From positions 2,170,001 to 2,234,000 of the forward strand of contig CADCXC010000005.1 of NCBI GenBank assembly GCA_902806595.1: a DNA stretch of 64,000 nt. Reading direction: 5' to 3'. The notes beneath the pieces were generated by a model. The model saw only the letters and a list, made by a program, of their open reading frames with translations, was not told the DNA's origin and searched no databases. Positions 36,674 through 49,051 of this stretch are shown here, one piece after another. The stretch is from Pyrenopolyporus hunteri. Taxonomy: Eukaryota > Ascomycota > Sordariomycetes > Xylariales > Hypoxylaceae. The position numbers and the translations under genes are program-made. How positions within the stretch are numbered: the stretch's first letter is position 1; the number at the start of each line of letters is the position of its first letter.

Positions 36674-36687
36674 GTGCGCGCGCGCGC
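36674..36687. repeat. Alternating GC tract
   Basis: Fourteen alternating purine-pyrimidine bases, nearly all GC, of the kind able to adopt Z-DNA. It stands out because neighbouring DNA is AT-balanced. Confidence 0.8.
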
Positions 36688-38404
36688 TTGCGCTATCTGC
36701 CCTGCTAAGTACTGGTACCGGTACGCTCTTCGTCGAATTCCTTCCTTTTAACTACGTAGCGATGCTTTTGCGGATTCGGATTCGGGCAGCCACCAAGATG
36801 CCAAGGGAGAACCACCCCCCCTGACATGGCCGCCTAGTTTAGTTGAATGTGACAATACACTCTCCCTTGCCAGCCGACTTACCACCAAAGAAGGAAAAGA
36901 AAAAGAAAAATTAAAAAAAAATGAAGTAAAATAAAAAAGCGAGATGAGTTAATAATAGCTGGTACCGTAGACGCTGATAGAGCTGAATCGATAAGAGAGG
37001 GAGAGCGCGGGAGTAGGAGAAAGAGATTGGTATTTCTCGTGTCGGGAAGTCGATGTGACGCTCCATCTGGATATATGAGATGACTGAGCAATTGCAGCTC
37101 ATCCAAATCATGCTCGTTGCGTTGTCTTGTGGATGTCGAGCTCTTTTCGTTTTCCCACTTCTAGTACGTGGTATATCTCCTCGAGGTCTGTCGAGATGTA
37201 TCGTACGTATTGTATGCTATTGTATGGATGTATTGTACAATAGGTACGTAGGCGTCGATGCATTGGGCCCCGCAAATGGCGAGCTATTATGCAACAAAGC
37301 TACGTGCAGAGCAGCTGGCTGTCTGTGTGCGCCGGCGATCCTCCTGCGGGCTGTTGGTCATGCTGACATGGCCGGCATGGTGGCTTCGGTCATTATTACT
37401 TGAGACATGGCTCTGGCGGTTGGGCTGGAATGCTTGGAATCCAACGGGGCTGCTCGTTGGTACCTGATCGCTTGATCGCTTGATCTACCCACTGTACCTC
37501 CTACTGGACGTACTGTAGTAGATGCTGCAGATGCAGTAGATGCTGCATACCTAGTAGGCGATGTAGACCGTGTAGACATGTATGTAGACATGGCATGTAG
37601 GTCTGAGGTGGGAGAAGGACATGGAGAGACCGCATGGAGAGACCGCATGTAGGTCAGCGGCGAAGAGTTGGAAGGATGCAGAAGGTCAATGGCTTTTTAG
37701 CTGGCGTCCCACGATGTCCTTACCTTCCACTTACCTGACGGTTCTTTCCTAGTGTTATTGCGCGGTAAGTTGCCGGATGTTTCCATGCATCATGTATATC
37801 TTTCGTGTCGTCGTGGTCCTGGTAGTAAGTACGGGCGGATTGTATGGGAAGAACGGTATGTACGAAGTATAGAGTACCGGAATACATGACGTGCGCCTGC
37901 CTTATCCTTATGTATATCCAATCTTATCCCAATTCCCGTAATATGGGTAAGGTTCAGCTTACACACATACCTACATACATACCTAGGTATATACCTACAT
38001 GTAGCGTACATCTATACCCGTACATGAGTCTATACGTACCTGGACCTACCTATGTCAAGGCGTGCAGGTAGGTACCTACATGTAGGTAGCTCGCTGAACA
38101 CCTTCCACGTACCTCATACATGCGTATACCTCCAGCTACCTACGGCGGGTGTTACCTACCTTATATGTATGTATCTTGGCCTGCTGAAAGGCTGGGTATA
38201 CATAGGCGGGAAGACAGGTAGACATGGAAGTATACTACGTACTGCGTACAATGTAAAAAAAGAAGGCTGGACGGTTGAAGAGGGTCCTTCCCGCTTTCCG
38301 CGGACGTGGGCCAGCCCAGCCAGATACGTTGAGGACATCACTGGCGGATTCGCGCTAGCAGCAAGTCGTATGCCGCTATTGTCCCCTACCCATTTATTTT
38401 CTCT

Positions 38405-38600
38405 GACATACATATTATACGTACATACACCCATACATACATCTATACATCCCATACATCCCATACATCCGTCCTATACATTCCCAATCCATCCATATCC
38501 CATACAGCCGTACACATACATACCTACCTACCTACATACATACATCCATCCATCCATACGCCCATATGTCCATACGTCCCATACGTCCCATACATACATC
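38405..38600. repeat. CATA/CATC/CCTA microsatellite field
   Basis: Nearly 200 nt of degenerate tetranucleotides (CATA, CATC, CCTA) with interruptions, cytosine-rich on this strand. A frame across it encodes only His/Ile/Pro/Tyr repeats, which I take as non-coding. Confidence 0.85.
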
Positions 38601-39278
38601 TCACCATGGGTGTAGCCTACCCGGGCTCGCATGTCCCAATTGACTATCGTCACTCCGTCGCTGGCTGGTCTCGCTTTAAGCCTAACCCGGCATAGCTCAC
38701 CTACCGAGCTAAAGGAGTGAGGCCCTCCGCTTCGTCACCACCAGATAGCAAGCTACGGTACTGACCGCCAATCTCCCAAGTCGATCTCGGTTGTCCCAGC
38801 CATGTTACCTACTTCTGCTGCTACGTATGTAGACGGGTATTATTGTCGCTCCAACAATGCTTGACCAGTTGGCACCGGTATTGCACACGTATAATCCATG
38901 CTCGCTGCAGAAGAAAAAAAAAGTAGCAGCAGTAGCAGAGGCTGCTGGACCCTGCTCGAGTGACCGCTTATTATTGATTTCGACCCGAGCAGCCAACTGA
39001 CGTTTTCTTGGCGGGCCACGGGTTCCTCGTCGATCATTTCCATCAAAAGCTGCCTTAGGAAAAGAAGGGTTTGGAACGAGCGGAGTCTTTACCCGCCCAC
39101 CTAGTCGACTTCTGAACCCTTAAGCAACCACAACGACTCCACCGGAGATCTCCATTTGTGAACCCATCCTTCTTCGTGACGAGCCGTGATGAGCCGTGAC
39201 CTATCAGACGCTGAGCAAGCAACTAGTTCTGCCCTTTCAAGCACGCTTGCGCTGGCTTACAGGACTGACGGGCATGCG

Positions 39279-39372
39279 GCGGTACTACTACGCAGTACCT
39301 GCCCGTCCACGATAACCCTCATCTGCTACTATTCTGGGTTCTAATAGTACGCAGGCAGGATAGTACTACCGC
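39279..39372. repeat. Imperfect inverted repeat around a short loop
   Basis: GCGGTACTACTA on one side faces TAGTACTACCGC on the other, about 70 nt apart, with further partial matches (AGTACCTGCC and GCAGGCAGG). It could be a hairpin or a decayed miniature inverted-repeat element. I see no clear target-site duplication. Confidence 0.35.
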
Positions 39373-40606
39373 TATTCCCTAGGCTCACCGATCTCAGCGG
39401 CCCTACGTAGCGGCCTACGTTACGACCGGGTCACCGGCGTCGTCTGAAAACCCTGGCCCAGGGGAATGCGACCGCCAAAATAATATGCTACCGGTAAGAG
39501 TCTCGAACTTATACAATATGACCTGAGGCAAATAAACATCTACCTACCATACTCGTAGTTTCGGGTGGGCCATGGGGCTGCTCAGTCAGCTTCTTGGGCG
39601 ATTCCCGGTTGACACCTCATGTTTCGCATGTCTTCCAAGCTGCAGGTGTCAGACATCAGTAGGGCTGCTTAGCTCTCAGCTCGTTAAGCTTTCGAACATT
39701 CGAAGAGCCGTAGCGATTCCTTGACAGGACGCCCTAGTCTCTCAAGATCCCACAACTCACTGATACATACTGTTTAAAAAAGGAACATGTTACGGGGTGT
39801 TCCTAGTCCATATTGCCCCCAAAATATGGGTGTCAACCTCCTGAGCCCTGCCGGTGCTCAGCACCAACGCGAGCCTGAACATGGTCCCCTGGCACACCTC
39901 CTGCACCCCGGCCCCGTCCCAAACCATCCCCATGCTGGCTCCACCCCTTCTATGTTCTGCCCTGTCTGGTTTACATGTCTGATGATAAGAGCGGCATGGG
40001 AGCTTTTTGGGGTTTTTGTGCCAAGAGACTGGAAGAGAGAAAAGAAAAAAAATTAAAGAGAAAAATCGAATAGACGCAACTCTGCTCGTGGTAACTAGCT
40101 AAAGTGTTAAACTTGCCTTTAGACTTATTCGGAATGTTTACATTTGCTATCGTTCCTCTCCTCCGTCCCGAGAAGCCATACTGATCAGAAGAGAAGAGGT
40201 ACTTGGCCAGCGGGCAAGTGCTGAGCTTACTGCATCCGAAAGCAACAAGCTTAGTTGTCGGTGAATTGACGCAAGCGCGGTGGGAACGCTACGATCTCGA
40301 GTCCTGCCCCGTCCCATTTGGTTAGGTCTTCTTATACCATCCTACATACATACTTGTACGTATCCATTCGAAGAAGCATACCATCTCCTTTCGAGCACGA
40401 CCGGACCTGTTTGTCTGCCCATTCAGGCCCCAGTGCTGCTCTAGCGTTGGTCGGCGTTTCGACCATTCATTGATGCAGGGCTTTTGTCAGGTCACGAATG
40501 ATCCGCTCTGCTGCATCCCATCATCATTGGCTACCATTCACATTTTCCTGTTCCTCACCTCTCGTTGGGCAACGGCTGATATACATCCACTAATTCCAGC
40601 CGCCAC

Positions 40607-40662
40607 ATGTCTGGAATACTTTCTTCCCATAACCTTCATCACTGCTATTTGATTCAGCCTGA
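40607..40662 (+). CDS. Possible first coding exon of the bZIP gene
   Basis: An ATG at 40607 in the context CCACATGTC opens 18 codons plus two bases ending at a GTAACG donor. Joined to the CAG acceptor before 40917, this gives Glu-Thr-Ser-His.. in frame (intron 254 nt). The donor is weak and no branch site is obvious, so this is only one possible 5' end. Confidence 0.3.
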
Positions 40663-40916
40663 GTAACGACTTCTGAACCGGACCTGGGCTTCCTACCTCG
40701 ACATTTGAGAGGACAAACCTGTGACTCGGACCGGAGGAGCGTACTGAAACTTTCCCGTATATACAACTTTGAAGATTGATCGAATATTCATCAGAAGCTG
40801 CTCGGAGTAGTCTCGAATATCATCATAACTTAGACGTCTTGGAGACTGGAGAACAGCTCGCATAAAACTATTATACTCGTCTGCGCAAGCACTCCATAGT
40901 GACGGGTGCGGTACAG

Positions 40917-42978
40917 AACGAGCCATCACCACCACCACAACCACCACCATCCTCAGCAATTACCACACCAAGAGTCTCTTCACCAATCCGTCGCCGTGGC
41001 GGTCCAAAATCTTAACGTTCGTCTACCCTCCCAACAGCCCCCTACCCGTACGCCTGGCAACGGGGACGTGGGATATCACCCAAGCCGCCTGAGCAGCGCT
41101 GAGCAATCGGACGGCGAATCCGGCGGGGCCAGACTGGACAGTAACGATACGGGAGCAGAAATCAAGCGGTATCAATTCGCGTCTGGTAGGGGCGGTCAAT
41201 GTCTGGGTCCTCTGGACCACCTGCGCGTAGGGGAACTGGATCCGATGTCGCAGAGGGACCCTGCGTCACGATCTGCTTCACCTCGGACATCCAGGTCTCC
41301 TCCAGGAGGCGCGAGCACGTCTCCGAATTCGCTCCAGTCAGATCCCCGAAGACATAGCAACCAGCCAGCCGCCAACGGGCCATTAGATAGCAGTGGTATT
41401 CCCCGAACTAATGGAGATCTGACGCAGTCCTTACCCCAGAGGGGCTTTGGTGTGCGTAACATCTTAAACCCGGCGGAAACGCAACCGTCACCGACAGGGA
41501 CTACCTCTTCAGCGGCGTCTGGACCGTCCGGAGGGCACCCTCTACACCCGAGTCCGAACATAACAGGCTCCACGTTCGAGTCCAGCCCACCCGCCTCGCG
41601 GCCCTTCATGTATCCGGGGCATGGGATGACGAGCCACCAGCAAGCGAACCCGGCGGCTGGAGGTCATCCTCCACAAGGGACGCCATCAGCCGACCGCGGT
41701 TCGCCTGCATCAGTACAAAATCATCCCCTAAGCGCAACTCGACGAATCTTGACCCCGAGATCACCCCGAGTCAGTGCCGCGGGTCACATACCACCACCTC
41801 AAGCATTGAATCCCTCCCAATCCCACTACTATCACGCTCCTCACTCTACGTCGAATCGAGGCTATCCGGCTGAGCCCCCTACACCAGGACAACACACCCA
41901 GTCACCGCGAATTGGCGGACCCCAGCCTCTGGCGCCCCAATTCGGAAGAGTCGGGCCGCCGACCACTCTAGCTCCGTTAACGACACCACCACCTCGATCA
42001 CTTTCTCAGCCAATTGCTAGCCAGTTCAACCCCCCGGGACAAGAGCCCCAACACTCACAGGGAGGGCCTGGTAGCCAGATAAGATCTCACGGGTATGGGC
42101 CGACTCCGCCGTACTCGGCAGGCATTCCATCTAACAGCCGTTTCCCGCCCGCCCTTCCGGTGGGAGATTCGAGATGGTCCAGCATGCTCGGGAGCGCGGC
42201 CCAGGCGGGTCCTTCGGGCATTCGAGGTATGGTGGGAATGGAGGGACATGCGGCGATGAACGTCGGCGGCGAACCACTAATTGTGCCTCTGGATATGTAC
42301 AATGGCTCAAAGCAAGCCGATGAGAAGCGGCAAAGAAACGCAGGCGCTTCCGCACGGTTCCGAGCAAGGAAGAAGGACAAGGAGATACAACAGGGGCTGA
42401 GGATACAAGAATTAGAGAGTCAAAATCGCGAACTCCTAAAGCGGCAGCAGGAATTGGAAGGTGAGCGAGACAGATACCGCAGCGACCGGGATCGACTTCG
42501 CGATATTGTCTACCGAACGCCCGGAATCAGCGAGCTCGCCTACCAAGGGCCCCCAAGCCCCATCTCGACGAGAAGTGGCGGGTCTTACGCAGAAAGAAGC
42601 CCTCACACATCTAATCCACCCACGCTCCCAATGCCATCCTACGGAGCCACCGACCCCGTAACAGGGGAAAGGGCAGCGCGACGTCGCCGAACGGACTCCC
42701 AGCTAGACTACAGCCCATCCTACGCCACGGCCCAAACTAATTTGCCATCGATACCCCAACCCATACACACTCCTCTATCACAACCAGGCACTCCTTCGGC
42801 CATGGCTCGAACCTCACGCCTACCTCCTTTACGGTTGGATCAGCCAGCTGGGGCGTCAAATACCGGACCTCCTACCTCAGGCACTCCGGTGCAAAGTTTC
42901 GCGCCGTATAAGCGAGAGCCGTATGAAACCGGCTGGGCAACGCGACCTAGCGCGCCGCACGACCCAAACCAACGCTAA
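40917..42978 (+). CDS. bZIP transcription factor
   Basis: The main exon encodes about 687 residues. It begins with a His-rich run (SHHHHHNHHH), then a long disordered Ser/Pro/Gly/Gln region. The basic region (42319-42375) reads EKRQRNAGASARFRARKK, with the invariant Asn and Arg of the N-x7-R pattern. A leucine/charged coiled coil follows (about 42376-42500), with heptads LRIQELESQNRELLKRQQELEGERDR. The C-terminal 150 residues are Pro/Ser-rich. It should bind DNA as a dimer. The family resembles fungal MetR/Cys-3-like bZIPs in the basic region, but the target cannot be named. In this frame a TGA lies at 40900-40902 and the first codon is not ATG, so an upstream exon must supply the start; the first internal Met is near 41245. 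A possible intron at about 41187-41254 (GTAGGG..CAG) inside the frame cannot be excluded. Confidence 0.85.
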
Positions 42979-45900
42979 TCACAGATCCTCGAATTTCTAG
43001 AGCCGTAGCTCGCTACTCTACTTTCGTTTACAAAGCAAATATTCTATCATATACTTAGTTTTTAATATTAACTCGTCACGCTAGGGGCGAGGCGGAAGCC
43101 CCCAGGTTCCTACATATCATTCAAGCATTGGAAAAAAAAACGGTCATTAGAGATTATTCGCATAGCTCGGGCAACCGACACTTCGGGCGGGAAGGAAAAG
43201 CTTCATATTTTTGTTGCTTACATGGTTAGGTGTCAGGAACAAGTACAGTTTGCTTTTATCAACCACAGGTTTGCGGGTCCCCAGTACCGAGCTGTGCACC
43301 AGATTCCTCCCCTCCGTTCCACCTTTCTTTTGTCCTGTCTACTTGCGACATACACAAGTTCATCGCCGTCTTGTGCCAGGAGTCGGGTCGTGGGGCTTGC
43401 TATTTCATATATCTTGTCATGGGTTTCGGAGTTTGCAGTTTGGCTGAGCAGGAGTTACGGTTTCGTTCTTTTTTTATTTTTTTTCCTCTGGTTCTCAAAT
43501 TTGGAGTTTCTCTTTAGGCGACATCACTCGATACCAGATTGCGAACTATCAGACTGCAGAAACATGCCCATATTCATTCTATTTTGGATACTCTAAATAC
43601 CCAGCCGATATTGTCTCCAGATGGTATATAGTGAGGTATAGATTACGGGGCAAAGGGCATTTTCATTTCTAAATCATTTTTACCCTACGGTTCCTTACAA
43701 TACAGGAGGGGAGGCTGTTCAATGGAGTCCAAAATTCCGGGGAGGGGAGGAAGAGGAAGACGGTTGTCTGCGAATTTGACGTGCTGTGGAATGAAACGGT
43801 ACAGAATCGCGTCGTTTCCCGCTTTGGGAAAGGGGGGAAGGAGAGAAGAACGAATTGGGATCAAAATAAGCGGCTAAACTAGAGGATAATACTCCAGATC
43901 GACGAGACCCAACCAAAGAATCCCAGTTAAGAACTAAAACTAGTATTATTGAAACATGCTCGTGCCGTGATACAAGGCGGAGTGTGGTCGAGTAGGAGAA
44001 TCTGAATAGACGCAACGGCGTATCCGAATGAGACGTCAGACCTTGGTAGGATCCAGAACAAGCCCGAGTATGGGAGAGTAAACAAACCAATGCGTGTAAC
44101 GCTATTAAACTACTTCCAATGGCTACCGGCGGACGGACAGTGGAATGAGCTAGCCTGTTCTCACTATGCCAGTTCCAGATCTCGATAACGTCTCTGTTGG
44201 CCAAGCAAGCCGTAGGGTCGTAGCAAGGTAATATTCTGGCTTACATCGTCCACGGTTAGCACCAGTCCAGTCACAATGGAGAGTTCCCCCAGCCAACGAC
44301 TATGCGCACGGCAGCCTCTGCGTCGTGATAGGGCCTCCGACGAGAATAGAACCGGGGGGCTGTCCAGGAAACTGGGGGCGCCTCCCTTCTTGTTGCGTCC
44401 GCCAATCTACGGACCGATCTCGTTTCCTCAACCTTTATTTCTTTTTTTTTCCCCTACGCCACCCCTTTTTTTGTTTGGTTGGATGGGTTAGATACCTACA
44501 TAGATGGTATGGTTGTATGGATAATGGGTACATCCCTGGGATATAGGTAGGTAGGCAGGTTATGTGTTATACGTCAGGCAAGGCCCTCGGTATCGCTGCC
44601 GAGAAGCACGCACGTACATCACGTCCGCGTCATTCCATATATGCATACCGCGTCGCTGCTTGGCTAAACTCTATTCGAACGAACTTTGGGTCTTCCTCCC
44701 TATATGTCTACCTATCTATCTATCTACCACATACCTGGCCATCTATCTACATCGTATTATTATCTGACTACCTAGGTACCTACCTATCCTCTCTACATAC
44801 GTACATACAGTAGCTCTCGTGGTTTCTGTGCCGTACCCACCCACATGGAACTACCCGCCTTTTCCCACCCCTCCCTTTTTTTTCGTGTGTGTGTGTGTGT
44901 ATGTGTGCGTCTACCAAATTTTTTTTTTAAAAACTCCCGTGTCTGGCGCCCAATGGGCCCCGGCCCGCATATGTAGAGTATATTTATTTGCAGATCAGGG
45001 TTCTCTCTCGCCCGGGTTACGCAGGACACATGGCAAGGCCCTCGCCGCTTCGCTGCGGATGCCGGCTGGAGGGGGGGAGGGGGGGAGGAGAGGAGAGGAG
45101 CTAGATGGGTTGATAGAGAGGTAGGTAGGTGGCGCTGCGGCCGGCGTGTTCCCGCCAGATAGGCTAGGAAAACAATATTTTTTTTCTTCGATACTGTCCC
45201 TTCTCGTGAGTCATCCTCGCCCGTACTATCTTTATATTTTTCTGCGTCTGGATGTTTAGGGAAGTTGGGTTAGGTTAGGGTAGATGGATAGGTACCAAGT
45301 AGCCCTTCTCGCGGTAGAGAAGACCGAAGAGAAGGAGGGTAAGGGGGTTGGTCCGGCCTCACCGTTAGGTACCCAAGGTATGTATGCCGACGAGGTGGGT
45401 TTACCTAGCTACCTACAGACCTAGGTACATACGTACATACATACATCTCTCTATCTATGGCTGAAACGTCAATAGGTACGTGACCTGCTTTTGAACCCTA
45501 TCCATCCAGGGCCAGTTTACGGAACGCCATGTCTCTAACCGGCACGAAACAGCAGACACGCCGGAAGCGGTAACGATGGACTTTTCGTACCAAGAGTTCG
45601 AGCTGAGATCAGCAAATGCCGGAGGATTTTCTGGGGCGAATTGGGAAACGGCTCAGAAAAAACTTTGGAGATGGCTGGTTATAGGGGGGGATCCCAAGCC
45701 ATGGGGCCTAGAACCGCGGGTCCGCCAAGGAAGTTGGTCATTACGCTCTCTCACTTTCTTTCTCTCTCTACGTCTCTCATCTCCGGCCGAGATTTTCCCA
45801 TCGTAGAACTTCACTAACGCTTCATCGTTCATCACGACGGCCTTGGTTACGGCCTCTGGTTGGCCGGCGTCGGTCCGATTAGATAATACCTGAGCTTCTA

Positions 45901-48900
45901 GTTTTGGCCCCTATCTACGCATCAATCTATCCTGTACAGATCTATATACCATACGTCAAATTGCGCCGGCCGTGTTTTCGGTCCTCGGTCTACCGTATAG
46001 GTAAGATGTGTAGGAGGAGGCAATGTATAGGAGGCGAACCAAGGGTCGAAAAAAAATGAACGCTCACGTTTCGCAACTATATTGAACCGAATACATACCT
46101 ACCTACCAACCTCGCGAACCTCTCTCCTCCTACCCTTTCGCTTCCGCTTCACTATTATATCATGTACGAGGGCGGGGTAGCAGCGCCAGCAGCAGTAGTA
46201 GCAGTAGTAGCAAGTTCCTCGGTAGCCGGAGAAGGCGTGTAGGATTCGCGAGGCCCCAATTCGAGCCCGGTTGGGAGCAGGCTGTGGTCTGGTGAAACTC
46301 TACTCTGCTCTATTCTCCTCTACCTCTGCTACTCTACACGGCCTCGCCGTTAAAAGTTGCCCTTTCTTCTTCCATCATCGTCTTTCTCTCGGCCTCTCTC
46401 TGCCGCAGAAGGGGAGGGGGGCGGAAGGATGACGGCAGGCAAAAGCAGGCAGATAGATAGACAGACAAGCACGGCTAGACCCGAGGACGACCGCAACGAT
46501 CCTTCTTCTGCCGCCGCCTATCACACGTAGCAGACTGCGAAGAGGAAAAAAAATACTTCCCCCTTCGCCTCGTTAATTATTTTTTTTGTTGTCCTTTCTC
46601 CTCACTCGCTCCTCGCGGCTCGATATTACCCCACGAATATTCCCCGAGCTTGGCTCCCTAATTATTTTATTTTATTTATTTTTTATTCCCTTTTTTTTCT
46701 ACACCGCAACTTCGAAATCTCGATATGCTGGTCGCCCTAGGCATGACGATAACGGGCAATGATGACGATGGCAATGAATTCAATGGTGGTGTATACCGGC
46801 AGCCCCGGTAGTTAGGCAGCAATTGCTCTTCGTCGTTGGTCAGCCCGCCTGGCCTTGGATCTGGATGGATGGATGGGCTGGCTGGCTGGTATTAACTTGG
46901 TAACTTGGTAACTGGAAATATTTCGTATTGGAGGCTGGGGACCCGGGACTGGCCTCTGCTCAGGGGGAGGGATGGGAGGGAGGGGAGAGGGGCCGTATGG
47001 TGCGAGCGGCTGGCTCCGTGATTCTAAAAACAATTTAAGAGAGAAAAAAAAACGAAATAAAATAAAATAAGAGGGACGAGAGAGAAAAACAATTGAGGTC
47101 GAGAATAACACGTCACTTGCGAGGCGAACTAATCTCGCGTTAAGAAAAATTCGGGTCGACGATGATGAATACGGCGTCTCATACATTAGGATGCTATGCA
47201 GTGCTGGATACTATGGGCTACGTCTGCCGACCTACCTCAACGACGGCGACACGTGCCGTGCTATACTACGTGTGTGCCGCCGCGGGACCGTAGGCGGTGG
47301 GACCCCCCCTACATAGTAGGCTCGCTGGATAGGTATGCCAGGTCAGTGGTAAGTAAGTAGGTAGGAATGTATGTATGTATGTATTGTACTGTAAGTAATG
47401 AAGACGGAATGGCCGGCCGGCTGCTGGCGAATGAAGCGCTGCCCAACGACCTGCACGAAGACGACGATCAGCATATGCGCGTCCGGCACGACTTTGATGT
47501 CGAGCAGGGTCTGTCTGTATGTATGTACTGACATTAAGTAGATTAGCGGCTGATGCAAGGTGTCTCCGGCGCCGTGAATCAGCAGTGTGTGTACCTATCT
47601 AACCCTCATGCATTGAAATACATACGAAATACACGAAGAATATGTCAATGCCAGTCCGGTATGTAGATATTGGTATTGATACAGCTTCACTACCTCTCCG
47701 TGTGGGCGTGAGGTATTTTGACCATTACATACATGTCTACCTACCTACCTTACACAGCAGTAAGTATTCCCTATTTCCCCCGAATCTCACCCCTCTACCT
47801 ACGTAGCTATTTATCCCTTGACCTGTTTTAGTCAGATCGTGCTAGATACTGTCTGTATACTGTACCTTTTCCTGGGAAAGTAAGCTGATCGGTGGTCTGG
47901 TCTAACGCAAACTGGGCTGACTGGGTAGGGGTGTTTTGTGCGGGTCTGTGGAGAATCCAGGTTTGTCCTTACAAGGCGAGATTGATCGACGTCGATGATT
48001 TACTTGGCATCATTTACATAGAAGGAATGTACACGACCATCGTCGTCCCTGGACGCGAACGTGGCGTACCGGACCTACTCGTGTATTTAGGAAGAATTCA
48101 TCGTATGTAAGGTAGATAGGTTGGTTACCCAGTGTGCAGGGAGTTGATTTATGCTAAAGATGGAAGTAACAAGACTTAGTTCTCGCTAGCATGTGCATAG
48201 AAGAAAGGCTATGTAGAGTTTATATAGTTGAGATGAACCTACATCCCGGGCAGTCTGACTATCACGAATTTTGAATCCCCAAGTTACCTACCTACTACCA
48301 AGGCAGGTACCTAACCCCTTATTGTTTAATGGGTGTTTGGATGATAGCCGTGACGGTCTCAGGATGTAGTGAACAAGTGCGTCTTTGCGGCACTGGACTA
48401 TCAGAAATCACCGCTCAGAACTCTTATATTAGTCTCTACGGAGATTTATACTACCTTTTGATAACTGGCTCATCACATCTTAAATTGCGGAGGCAGCTCC
48501 AGTAGACAATAGGGGTTATCTGACGTACGAAAGCTGACACCCGTAGGCCTAGAGGCATGCGAGACTAGAGACGCCTGATGGCGAAATGTGTATGGAGTCT
48601 ACATATAACGAGTAGCGGTACGGTGAGCTATCGCATATTGTATCCGCCTCCCAATTTGTATAGAATATCAAAACGCTCGGAACAAATTAAATAATATGCG
48701 AGAGTCTTGGTAGACACCCCATCCGGTATCTTGTCAATCCCAAAACTCGATGGTATGTCCGAAATAGGAGCCAAACAAAGGAGACTAAGTTGATGTGAAC
48801 GATAGGAGCGCCCTGGGATATAGTATGAATCCAGCCACTCATAACTCCCGAGTTCCCGAACCCATTCGTAAGCAAGATATCGCACGCGAAGTATCCCTCT

Positions 48901-49051
48901 AGATTATAACGCCATGATAGACGAAACGAGTGGCCCTGATGAAGTACCTAAATGAACGACCAATTTTATATACGCATATGGCCCATGGGCTGTACCCAGC
49001 ACTTCGCTGCGTTGCTGCGCCATGTGGTGGATGTTCGTAACAGAGTGAGTA
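42979..49051. other. 6-kb gene-free interval, pyrimidine-rich
   Basis: No supported gene between the 3' ends of the bZIP gene (+) and the Zn2Cys6 gene (-). Long C/T-rich tracts with T runs cluster at 43.4-46.7 kb (for example 46560-46700) and look like promoter or leader DNA of a plus-strand transcript, but no substantial plus-strand frame follows. CCTA/TAGG runs occur near 44.5, 44.8, 45.4 and 47.7 kb, and a (GT)n run near 44885. A frame of 161 codons (minus, 43719-44204) has no recognisable domain. Confidence 0.55.

Larger units (their letters stand above)
31874..40606. other. 8.7-kb gene-free interval rich in simple repeats
   Basis: No gene is supported over this stretch. The longest frame (152 codons, minus strand, 33312-33770) is low-complexity Ser/Pro/Leu with no recognisable domain. 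The interval includes a TAGG run (34256-34302), GT runs near 36000, an alternating GC tract (36674-36687), short tandem duplications near 37470-37650 and a large CATA/CATC field (38405-38600). It may include the long promoter and leader of the bZIP gene downstream, or lie over non-coding transcripts. Confidence 0.55.

Noticed and set aside
38405..38600. CRISPR-like or telomeric array
   Set aside because: Units are degenerate tetranucleotides without spacers, and the fungal TTAGGG telomere motif is absent.
38052..38615. 187-codon frame
   Set aside because: The last half is only microsatellite-encoded His/Ile/Pro/Tyr repeats.
43719..44204. 161-codon minus-strand frame
   Set aside because: No recognisable motif; compositional bias of a pyrimidine-rich region.
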